Shown here in pieces: positions 44,856-53,408 of a stretch of 64,000 bases of DNA. The stretch's first letter is position 1. Each line of letters starts with the position of its first letter. The notes below the pieces were generated by a model that saw only the letters and a program-made list of their open reading frames with translations, did not search any database and was not told where the DNA came from. The position numbers and the translations under genes are program-made. This stretch comes from Bacillota bacterium (lineage in GTDB: Bacteria; Bacillota; Clostridia; Lachnospirales; Lachnospiraceae), in NCBI GenBank assembly GCA_023414355.1, contig JAEZOB010000023.1, positions 1 to 64,000 of the forward strand, given 5' to 3'.

Positions 44856-45965
44856 ATGAATAAGAAAATACTTGTAACTCGTTCAACATTGCCGGAATTG
44901 AATGAGTATGTAAAGGAAATAGAAGATATATGGGAATCTCATTGGTTAACGAACATGGGAAAAAAACATAATCAACTTCAAGAATCATTAAAAAAATATT
45001 TAGATGTTGAGAACATCGACTTATTAACAAATGGTCATATGGCACTGGAATTATCCTTGCAGGCATTGAAATTACAGGGCGAAGTAATAACATCTCCGTT
45101 TACATTTGCATCAACAACACATGCTATTGTAAGAAATGGTCTTGAACCAGTATTTTGCGACATCAATCCAATTGATTTTACAATTGACACTTCAAAAATA
45201 GAGTCCTTAATTACGGATCGCACATGTGCAATTATGCCGATCCATGTCTATGGAAATATTTGCAATATAGAAGAAATACAGCGAATCGCTGATAAGTATG
45301 GCCTGAAGGTGATTTATGATGCAGCACATACATTTGGGGAAAGGTACAAAGGAAAGGGAATTGGTTCTTTTGGGGATGTTTCGTGTTTTAGTTTTCATGC
45401 CACAAAAGTTTTTAATACCATTGAAGGCGGTGCCGTATGCTTTAAGGACAAAGAATTTGGAGAGGCCATTTATAATCTGAAAAATTTCGGTATTCGTGGT
45501 CCGGAGAGAGTAGAAGCAGTTGGTGCGAATGCAAAAATGAATGAATTTTGTGCTGCTATGGGGCTTTGCAATTTACGTCATTTGAAGGAAGAAATTGCAA
45601 AAAGAAAAGCTGTAGTCAAAAGATATAGAGAACGTTTGGAAAATTTGGAGGGAGTTCAACTTTCACCGATACAGGAAAATGTAGAAACGAATTATGCATA
45701 TTTTCCAGTGATTTTTGAAGAAACAACATTTGGCTCAAGTAGGCAAGAAGTATTTGAAAAGTTAGGGGAATGTGGTATTGGTGCAAGAAAGTACTTCTAT
45801 CCATTAACGAATACATTTGAATGCTTTCATGGAAAATACAATGTTGAAGATACACCTGTTGCGCTACATATTAGTAAAAGGGTTCTTACACTTCCATTGT
45901 ATGCAGAATTAGCGATTGAGGATGTGAATAATATATGTGATATTATCGCAGATTGCAAAAAATAG
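44856..45965 (+). CDS. DegT/DnrJ/EryC1 sugar aminotransferase
   Basis: A 369-residue PLP enzyme of normal family length. ITSPFTFASTTHAIVRNGLE and the PVFCDINPIDFTID block are followed by IYDAAHTFGERY, and the PLP lysine lies in FHATKVFNTIEGGAV. Such enzymes aminate 3-keto or 4-keto sugars bound to dTDP or UDP. The intact rfbB downstream makes dTDP-4-keto-6-deoxyglucose, a possible substrate, giving a VioA-like 4-amino-4,6-dideoxy sugar. That pairing is inference. GGGAG precedes the ATG. Confidence 0.86.
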   Translation: MNKKILVTRSTLPELNEYVKEIEDIWESHWLTNMGKKHNQLQESLKKYLDVENIDLLTNGHMALELSLQALKLQGEVITSPFTFASTTHAIVRNGLEPVFCDINPIDFTIDTSKIESLITDRTCAIMPIHVYGNICNIEEIQRIADKYGLKVIYDAAHTFGERYKGKGIGSFGDVSCFSFHATKVFNTIEGGAVCFKDKEFGEAIYNLKNFGIRGPERVEAVGANAKMNEFCAAMGLCNLRHLKEEIAKRKAVVKRYRERLENLEGVQLSPIQENVETNYAYFPVIFEETTFGSSRQEVFEKLGECGIGARKYFYPLTNTFECFHGKYNVEDTPVALHISKRVLTLPLYAELAIEDVNNICDIIADCKK

Positions 45966-46006
45966 ATATTTGGGTGTATTGAGGAATTATCAGCAGAGAG
46001 GATAGT

Positions 46007-48214
46007 ATGATGAAAAATATTGCTTTAATAGGTCTTGGTGTTATAGGAACACCAATTGCACATAAGCTGTATTTAAGTCGAGATATACAATTTTATTTAG
46101 TTGCAAATCAACAAAGAAAACAAAAATTGTTGCAACAGAAGATAAAAATTAATGGGGATAATTTTGAACCTAGTATAATTTCGGATAAGATGGAAATAGA
46201 TGATGAAATTGACTTAGTAATAGTCTGTGTAAAAAATTATGATTTAAATACTTCTGTGTGTGATATTCGAAATATTGTTAGTGAAAAAACAGTTATTCTT
46301 CCTTTGCAAAATGGTATTTTTGCATATCATTTTTTTGAAAAGGAATTTGTAAATAATGTTGTTTTGCAGGGATATGTTCAAGGACCCAATACAGAACGAA
46401 ATGGTGAAAACTTTTTTTATAAGAACTCTGGAGAACTACATATAGGTAGTGAAAAATATTCAGAAATTGCAAAAGATGTTTATGAAGAATTACATGAGAA
46501 TGAGGTAAATATTACACTCGAACCAGATATTCGGTATATGGTATGGAAAAAATGGATGTTGAATGTTGCAGGGAATAGTGTGACTGCATTAACTGGGGCG
46601 GATTATAGTTTATTTAAAATTTATTCGGAATTACAAAACTTATGCACAAATGCAATGCGGGAGTTTGTTTTGGTTGCAAATGCAGAAGGTGTAAATCTGA
46701 CGGAAAAAGATATCAATGATGTTATTAACTATTATGTTTCTTATTCCGGAAATAAGCAAACATCTATGCTAGTTGATGTTACTTTGGAAAGAAAGACTGA
46801 AAATGCATATCTTGCAGGTACATTAACATCTTTAGCTAAGAAGTATCAGATAGATGTCCCTATTATTCGTACACTTTATTATTTGATTGAAGTTAAAGAA
46901 GAAGTATATATGGAAAAGAAAGGATGCATTACTATGGAAAATTTATTTAATGAAAATGTTGAATACAGCGCGGCTTTGAGAAAGCACATGAAGGATATTG
47001 ATGAAAAAATGGAGAGCAAGAGTTATGCAAAAATTATTAATTCTGCATATCCTGAGAAGTTACAAGAGATATTAACATATGCGATAGAAAATACAGCTTT
47101 TTATTCGAAATTATCTGATAAAAAGGATATTTCTATCAAGGATTTTCCTGTAATGAATAAAACAATCTTAAATGAACATTATGATGAAATACTCGTTCAT
47201 GCTTATGATGAAATTAAAACTCATAAAATGCATACAAGTGGAAGTACCGGTATTCCATTTACAGTTGTACAGGATTTGGCAAAACGAGAAAGACATATAG
47301 CAGATTTGAAATATTTTGGAGCAATGGCGGGTTATCTGGATCATGCACCAATGTGTTATTTACGAGCAAAACCAACAGCTACATTTGAAGAACAGGAAAG
47401 AGATAATATTTGGCAGTTAGATATTTGTAACTTGAATGAGAAAAACTTAACGGATTATTTCCATACCATGGTTGAAAAGAAATGTGTTGCATTAATTGCA
47501 TATCCATCTACATTGGAGACGGCAGTTGATTTCTGGTTACAGCATTTTAAAAATGATTCTTCTATTAAAACAATAATATCTACTTCAGAGACTTTAACAG
47601 ATGAAGTGAAAATGAAATTGCGCAAATTCTTTGGAGAAGATGTTGGTATTAATGCACGTTATTCAAATACGGAAAATGGAATTCTGGGTCAGGAAACGGA
47701 TAATAGTGACGTTTACCGATTGAATTGGGCAAGTTATTACTTTGAAATATTGAAGATGGATAGTGATGAGCCAGTCAAAAATGGTGAATTAGGAAGAATT
47801 ATTGTGACAGATTTGTATAATAGGGCGTTTCCTATGATCCGTTATGATACCGGTGATGTCGCAAGATTATATATGGATGATGAGAATAAACTCCCTGAGT
47901 TTAGAGAATTATATGGTCGACGTATGGATTTGATTTATGATACAAAGGGAGAGGTTGTTTCGCCATTCTTATTATGTAGAACAATGAGATTATCTAAAGG
48001 AATTGAGCAGTGGCAATTTATCCAAGAAACAGAGAGAGAATACACGCTTAAAATTACTGCAAATACAGAAACCAAATCAGAATGTAAAGCCGAAATTGAT
48101 AGCTTCAAAAAAACGTTGGGTGAGGATGCAACGATTAACATTATATATGTTGAGGATATCCCGGTTATGAACTCGCTTAAACGAAAATTAATTGTATCGA
48201 ATTTGAAAAAATAG
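46007..48214 (+). CDS. Ketopantoate reductase-like-adenylate-forming ligase fusion
   Basis: A 735-residue protein. Residues 1-302 resemble 2-dehydropantoate 2-reductase (ALIGLGVIGTP at 6-16, KKWMLNVAGNSVTALTGA with the catalytic lysine, TSMLVDVTLERKTE). Residues 310-735 resemble PaaK/CapK-type adenylate-forming ligases (HTSGSTGIPF at 409-418, YSNTENGILGQE, MIRYDTGDVARL). An internal ATG at 46934 with AAAGGA upstream would give the ligase alone, so this may be a recent loss of a stop codon. It could reduce and activate a 2-oxo acid for attachment to an amino sugar. Confidence 0.82.
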   Translation: MMKNIALIGLGVIGTPIAHKLYLSRDIQFYLVANQQRKQKLLQQKIKINGDNFEPSIISDKMEIDDEIDLVIVCVKNYDLNTSVCDIRNIVSEKTVILPLQNGIFAYHFFEKEFVNNVVLQGYVQGPNTERNGENFFYKNSGELHIGSEKYSEIAKDVYEELHENEVNITLEPDIRYMVWKKWMLNVAGNSVTALTGADYSLFKIYSELQNLCTNAMREFVLVANAEGVNLTEKDINDVINYYVSYSGNKQTSMLVDVTLERKTENAYLAGTLTSLAKKYQIDVPIIRTLYYLIEVKEEVYMEKKGCITMENLFNENVEYSAALRKHMKDIDEKMESKSYAKIINSAYPEKLQEILTYAIENTAFYSKLSDKKDISIKDFPVMNKTILNEHYDEILVHAYDEIKTHKMHTSGSTGIPFTVVQDLAKRERHIADLKYFGAMAGYLDHAPMCYLRAKPTATFEEQERDNIWQLDICNLNEKNLTDYFHTMVEKKCVALIAYPSTLETAVDFWLQHFKNDSSIKTIISTSETLTDEVKMKLRKFFGEDVGINARYSNTENGILGQETDNSDVYRLNWASYYFEILKMDSDEPVKNGELGRIIVTDLYNRAFPMIRYDTGDVARLYMDDENKLPEFRELYGRRMDLIYDTKGEVVSPFLLCRTMRLSKGIEQWQFIQETEREYTLKITANTETKSECKAEIDSFKKTLGEDATINIIYVEDIPVMNSLKRKLIVSNLKK

Positions 48215-48228
48215 GAGGGGTATGCGAA

Positions 48229-48312
48229 GTGTGTGGAATTAATGGAATTATAAACAGAAAAGTTGTCCCGATTAATGATTATAGTGTAATTGGAGTGGTA
48301 ACGCTTAAGTAG
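48229..48312 (+). pseudogene. Remnant of asparagine synthetase-like glutamine amidotransferase
   Basis: After AGGAGGGG, GTG 48229 opens MCGINGIINRKVVPINDYSV and stops at TAG 48310-48312 after 27 codons. MCGI(N/A)GI, with the catalytic N-terminal cysteine, is the hallmark of class II glutamine amidotransferases such as AsnB and WbpS. The remaining 550 or so residues are missing. It is only a 5' stub left by a deletion between the ligase fusion and the broken rfbA. Confidence 0.65.
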
Positions 48313-48362
48313 ATTTATAAAACTCACCCAATATATGTTAGAATTAAAACATAGGAAGGTGA

Positions 48363-48963
48363 GGTGCAGATTTTATTAGCAATGATACGGTAGCTATAGT
48401 CTTAGGTGATAATATTTTTGCAGGGCATGGTCTGAAAAAACGTCTTAAAGCTGCGGTGGAGAATGCTGAGAGTCGGTTATTATGTAGATGATTCAGAAAG
48501 ATTTGGTATTGTAGAATTTGACTCAAATGGAAAAGCAATCTCTATCGAAGAGAAACCAGCGAAGCCAAAGAGCAATTATTGTGTAACAGGACTTTATTTT
48601 TATGAGAATAAGGTTGTAGATTATGTAAATAATCTAAAGCCATCAGGTCGTGGCGAATTGGAAATTACTGATTTGAATAGTATATATATGGGAAAGAACG
48701 CATTGAATGTGGAACTTTTAGGTCAGGGATTTACTCGGCTAGATACGGGGACGCATGAGAGCTTAGTAGAGGCAACTAATTTTGTGAAGACAGTTGAAGA
48801 TCATCAGCAAAGAAAGATTGCTTGCCTTGAAGAAATTGCGTATTTGAATGGTTGGATTTCTAAAGAAGAAGTCTTGGAAGTTTATGAAGTGCTGAAGAAA
48901 AATCAGTATGGTGCATATCTTAAGGATGTATTAGATGGCAAGTATTTAGATGTATTACACTAG
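48363..48963 (+). pseudogene. rfbA: Broken glucose-1-phosphate thymidylyltransferase
   Basis: Translation from about 48363 gives GADFISNDTVAIVLGDNIFA and a piece ending VENAESR. A frameshift then leads into the frame at 48463-48963 (GYYVDDSERFGIVEFDSNGK, then EEKPAKPKSNYCVTGLYFYE). The first ~100 residues, including the GGxGTRL nucleotide-binding loop, are missing, and a short deletion lies at the frameshift. The C-terminal 160 residues are complete. It cannot make dTDP-glucose, so another rfbA would be needed for the rfbB product. Confidence 0.88.
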
Positions 48964-48977
48964 AAAGAGGAGAAAAA

Positions 48978-49997
<1,020 letters not shown>

Positions 49998-50024
49998 GAG
50001 TATCGAGGAAAAGAAGAGACTGAT

Positions 50025-50132
50025 ATGAAGGTATTTGTAACCGGAGTAGCCGGACAGCTTGGTTATGATGTGATCAATGAATTGGTAAGACGTACTGAAA
50101 ATCACACAGGAGACTTCTCTGGCAGGATGTAA
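50025..50132 (+). pseudogene. rfbD: 5' stub of dTDP-4-dehydrorhamnose reductase
   Basis: ATG 50025 opens MKVFVTGVAGQLGYDVINEL, the NADPH-binding start of RfbD, but the frame runs into unrelated sequence and ends at TAA 50130-50132 after 35 residues. Full-length RfbD is about 280-300 residues. The stub is joined directly to the tail of rfbC, showing a single deletion that removed the rest of both genes. Confidence 0.85.
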
Positions 50133-50251
50133 TAGGAACTTATAAGGGGGCGACAAAAGTAGAGGGTTATTGTCTTACGGACGGAACAGTATTAAATTTA
50201 AGCGAGAAAGATCAAAAATGGGGTGGAATGCAGGAAACATATACGTTTTAA
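50120..50251 (+). pseudogene. rfbC: 3' tail of dTDP-4-dehydrorhamnose 3,5-epimerase
   Basis: In a different frame from the rfbD stub, bases 50120-50251 read WQDVIGTYKGATKVEGYCLT and then DGTVLNLSEKDQKWGGMQET before TAA. This matches the extended C-terminus seen in Clostridial RfbC proteins (LNLSDKDQKW type). The catalytic cupin core is absent. Overlap with the rfbD stub at 50120-50132 locates the deletion joint to within a few bases of 50120. Confidence 0.72.
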
Positions 50252-50289
50252 GCGAGTGATATTCCGTTGGTAATCCAATCGGAGTAGCC

Positions 50290-50712
50290 TTCACGTCAGG
50301 ATGTAGTTCCGATTCGCTTTATCGATGAAAAAGAGGTCACAGAAACGAAACCTACTGAACTTGCAGCAGTGCGGATATCTCTGCATTGTATTTTATTAGC
50401 ATCGAAATTCTGAATCATGCGGAATGCAGAACAGTCAGTAATCGCTAATACCTCTCTTGTACTGCAGAATCTATGTTAGGCGAACTCTCCGGTGTAGCGA
50501 AGATTTACCTGGTCACCGTGTTATCCTCATATGAAGATAATGCGGATATACGGATATGCTGCGGCTTGGCATTGATGGCCTGGCGGCAATGGTTCGAAAC
50601 AGCTTTCATCTGAAACCATTCCTTACGGGAATACTGTTCCTCTTCTATGGCAGGAGAACAGACCGGATCAAGGGACTCCTTGAGTGTGATCATTTCCAGT
50701 TATAAGCGATTA
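50290..50712 (+). mobile_element. IS66-family remnant (tnpA tail and tnpB)
   Basis: From 50473 the frame MLGELSGVAKIYLVT matches the start of IS66 TnpB (ORF2). After a frameshift the sequence RLGIDGLAAMVRNSFHLKPF and then TGILFLFYGRRTDRIKGLL continues it. Just before, EQSVIANTSLVLQNLC resembles the end of ORF1. No transposase (tnpC) and no clear terminal inverted repeats remain. It sits exactly between the rfb remnants (+) and a broken epimerase (-), so it may have caused the deletions around it. Confidence 0.6.
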
Positions 50713-50722
50713 GAAACTTAAT

Positions 50723-51420
50723 TTAAACATTATAGAACCCCTTATGCCACTCCGCAAACTTCCGCAATCCTTATCTCAGACTCGTGTTCGGCTTAAATCC
50801 AAAATCACGTTCAAGTGCAGAAGTATCAGCGTAAGTGATTGGAACATCGCCAGGCTGCATGACTATCAGCTCTTTATGAGCTTCGAAGTCATAATCAGCA
50901 GGAAGGACCTCTGCACGGATTAGTTCTTCCTGAAGGATGGTAACAAAATCAAGTAGGTTTTAAGGACTGTTGTTGCCGATATTATAAACAGCATAGGGAG
51001 GAATAGGAAGGCCATCCTCGCCATTTTTCTCTTCGGGAGCACCCTGCATGACACGTTTTACGCCTTGTACGATGTCATATACATAAGTGAAATCGCGTTT
51101 GCAGTTTCCGTAGTTGAGATCTTTATGATTTCACCATTGAGGAGTTGATTAGTAAATCCGAAGTAAGCCATGTCCGGTCTACCTGCAGGGTCATATACAG
51201 TGAAGAAGCGAAGACCTGTAGAAGGAATATTATATAGCTTACTATAAGAGTGTGCCATTAGCTCGTTGCTTTTCTTGGTTGCAGCATAAAGAGATACCGG
51301 ATTGTCTACTTTATCGACTGTGGAATATGGCACCTTTGGGTTAGAGCAATATACAGAAGAAAATGCATAAACCAGATACTCGATACCTTATGCGCTATTA
51401 TCTTAAAATTACTATACGGA
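50723..51420 (-). pseudogene. Broken UDP-glucuronate 4-epimerase
   Basis: On the - strand, pieces in several frames give YLVYAFSS, VPYSTVDKVDNPVSLYAATK (active-site YxxTK), STGLRFFTVYDPAGRPDMAY, NYGNCKRDFTYVYDIVQGVK and a C-terminal GFKPNTSLR with EWHKGFYNV before the stop at 50723-50725. The first third, including the NAD-binding GxxGxxG, is missing, and at least two frameshifts and a stop are present. It lies 15 bases after the UDP-glucose dehydrogenase fusion, whose product UDP-glucuronate would have been its substrate. Confidence 0.85.
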
Positions 51421-51435
51421 TAATAGATATCGCAC

Positions 51436-52911
51436 TTAATCACAGCGGAAGATGTCACGCGTATATACTTTTTCAGATACATCATCTAGGCATGCATCAT
51501 AACGATTCGCAATAATAGTATGTGAAACTGCTTTGAATTCACTTAGATCTCCAATCACCCTGCTTCCAAAGAAAGTGGAGCCTGCAGGTAGACTTGGCTC
51601 ATAGATAACTACAGTTACACCCTTTGCCTTAATTCTTTTCATGATACCTTGGATGGATGAGTGGCGGAAGTTATCGGAATTGCTCTTCATGGTCAGTCGG
51701 TATACACCAACAATAACTTCTTTTTCTTTAGTCTTATCCCAAGATGAGCTTCCTACATATGCCCCTGCACTCTCCAGTACACGATCAGCGATGAAGTCCT
51801 TGCGGGTCCGGTTGCTTTCTACGATAGCCGACATCATGCTCTGGGGAACGTCCTGGAAGTTGGCAAGGAGCTGCTTCGTATCCTTAGGAAGGCAGTAACC
51901 GCCATATCCAAAGGAAGGATTGTTATAGTGAGTGCCGATACGAGGATCCAGACAGACACCATTGATGATATCCTGCGTGCTGAGACCCTTGCTCTCTGCA
52001 TAAGTATCAAGTTCATTGAAGTAGGAGATACGTAGTGCAAGATAAGTATTTGCGAATAGCTTTACAGCTTCGGCCTCAGTGCTTCCCATGAATAGAGTAT
52101 CGATATTCTCTTTGAGGGCACCCTGTTTAAGGAGAGTAGCGAAGATATGAGCTGCTTCATCGATCCCTTCGTCATGGCTGACAATGATACGAGAAGGATA
52201 CAGGTTATCATATAAAGCTTTCGATTCTCTTAAGAACTCAGGACTGAAGAGGATGTTGGGCGTATTATACTTCTCACGGACAGATTTAGTGTATCCAACC
52301 GGAATGGTTGATTTGATGATCATGGTCGCACCGGGATTCACTCTCAGCACTGACTCAATCACAGCTTCTACAGCAGAGCAGTCAAAGTAGTTCGTCTTGC
52401 TGTCATAATTCGTGGGCGTAGCGATGATGACGAAATCAGCATTGCGATAAGCTGTTTCACCATCCAGTGTTGCAGTGAGGTCAAGCTCCTTCTCGGCAAG
52501 ATAGCTTTCGATATAATCGTCTTGGATAGGAGATTTCTTGTTGTTGATCATATTGATCTTCTCGAGAAGGATGTCAACAGTAGTGACATGGTTATGCTGG
52601 GCTAAGAGAATAGCGATAGATAATCCGACATAACCGGTTCCTGCAACTGCGATGTTATATTTCTTATCCATAGTAATGTTGGTTATAGCATCCTGCTTTT
52701 CCTCTACGAATAGATCGATGACATCAAAACCTAATTCTTTCCCCAGCTTCTCTAGCTGGTCGATAGAAGGAATATACTCCATATTCTCGGCACGTCCGAT
52801 CATGGCACGATTGATGCCGGTCGCGTCCGCAAGCTGACTTTGCGTCAACTGCTTTTCTTTTCTTTTGATGGCGAGAGTGTCAGCCAATAACTTTTTAGAT
52901 AGTGTTTTCAT
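51436..52911 (-). CDS. XRE-type HTH-UDP-glucose 6-dehydrogenase fusion
   Basis: A 491-residue protein. Residues about 5-70 are an XRE/Cro-type helix-turn-helix (IKRKEKQLTQSQLADATGIN, RAMIGRAENMEYIPSIDQLE). Residues 81-491 are a UDP-glucose 6-dehydrogenase: NIAVAGTGYVGLSIAILLAQ, KSTIPVGYT, SPEFLRESKAL and the catalytic cysteine C340 in GYGGYCLPKDTKQ. Oxidising UDP-glucose gives UDP-glucuronate. The enzyme half starts with MDKKYNIAV but no good ribosome-binding site precedes it, so the fusion is probably real. The DNA-binding half suggests autoregulation. Confidence 0.88.
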   Translation of the reverse strand: MKTLSKKLLADTLAIKRKEKQLTQSQLADATGINRAMIGRAENMEYIPSIDQLEKLGKELGFDVIDLFVEEKQDAITNITMDKKYNIAVAGTGYVGLSIAILLAQHNHVTTVDILLEKINMINNKKSPIQDDYIESYLAEKELDLTATLDGETAYRNADFVIIATPTNYDSKTNYFDCSAVEAVIESVLRVNPGATMIIKSTIPVGYTKSVREKYNTPNILFSPEFLRESKALYDNLYPSRIIVSHDEGIDEAAHIFATLLKQGALKENIDTLFMGSTEAEAVKLFANTYLALRISYFNELDTYAESKGLSTQDIINGVCLDPRIGTHYNNPSFGYGGYCLPKDTKQLLANFQDVPQSMMSAIVESNRTRKDFIADRVLESAGAYVGSSSWDKTKEKEVIVGVYRLTMKSNSDNFRHSSIQGIMKRIKAKGVTVVIYEPSLPAGSTFFGSRVIGDLSEFKAVSHTIIANRYDACLDDVSEKVYTRDIFRCD

Positions 52912-52935
52912 ATATTAACCTCACAAGATATATAA

Positions 52936-53036
52936 AATATCATATTGAATGAATGAAACTTAAATTATGATATTAATAATAACAGCACTTGCAAAATCTG
53001 TCAACTTATATTATTATAATTTGTATAAATGATATT
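52936..53036. promoter_or_regulatory. Possible operator half-sites at the XRE-dehydrogenase promoter
   Basis: AATATCATA (52936-52944) and TATGATATT (52966-52974) form a perfect 9-bp inverted repeat with centres 30 bases apart. A third near copy, AATGATATT, is at 53028-53036. Two lie over the predicted transcription start and one upstream of the -35, which would suit repression by the protein's own XRE domain. The region is AT-rich, so chance is a real alternative. Confidence 0.4.
52976..53004 (-). promoter_or_regulatory. Promoter of the XRE-dehydrogenase gene
   Basis: On the - strand TTGACA (given-strand 52999-53004) and TATTAT (52976-52981) are separated by 17 bases. The -35 is perfect and the -10 has one mismatch. 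Transcription would begin near 52969, about 58 bases before the start codon. A 9-bp inverted repeat lies at and just after the start point. Confidence 0.78.
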
Positions 53037-53242
53037 TTAAATAACACTGGCACACAGAAGATTAATTCTTTTACCATAAGAGCGGAGGTAGAATTATGCC
53101 TGAGACTTAAAGGAAAGCAGAAGATATGGATAGAGAGAAGTGAGATATAATAGAAGTCATGTATTACCTGGATAAGATTATAGGGCATAAGTCCTAATTC
53201 TAATTTTTTTTCCAATATCAGTCTTTTGGTTACAATGGTGAC

Positions 53243-53271
53243 TTGACTTTTCCATATTTTACACTTAAGAT
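53243..53271 (+). promoter_or_regulatory. Possible promoter of the Ig-like surface protein
   Basis: TTGACT (53243-53248) and TAAGAT (53266-53271) have 17-base spacing; the -10 box is weak (four of six). A perfect palindrome ACGGTAA-T-TTACCGT at 53338-53352 lies between it and the start codon at 53409. The remainder of the 497-base divergent gap holds no gene. Confidence 0.45.
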
Positions 53272-53408
53272 AATTAGTATGACATTTTCTGACATCAGGG
53301 GAAGCTTTATTAATCGACATAATTGAAAAGCTTATTCACGGTAATTTACCGTTGGATATAAGGACTAATAGGGACACTAAAACAATTATCCACAAGGGAG
53401 GAAAAACA

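Noticed and set aside
53006..53320. 104-codon - strand frame between the XRE fusion and the Ig-like gene
   Set aside because: Covers promoter sequence of both divergent genes and has no ribosome-binding site or recognisable motif.
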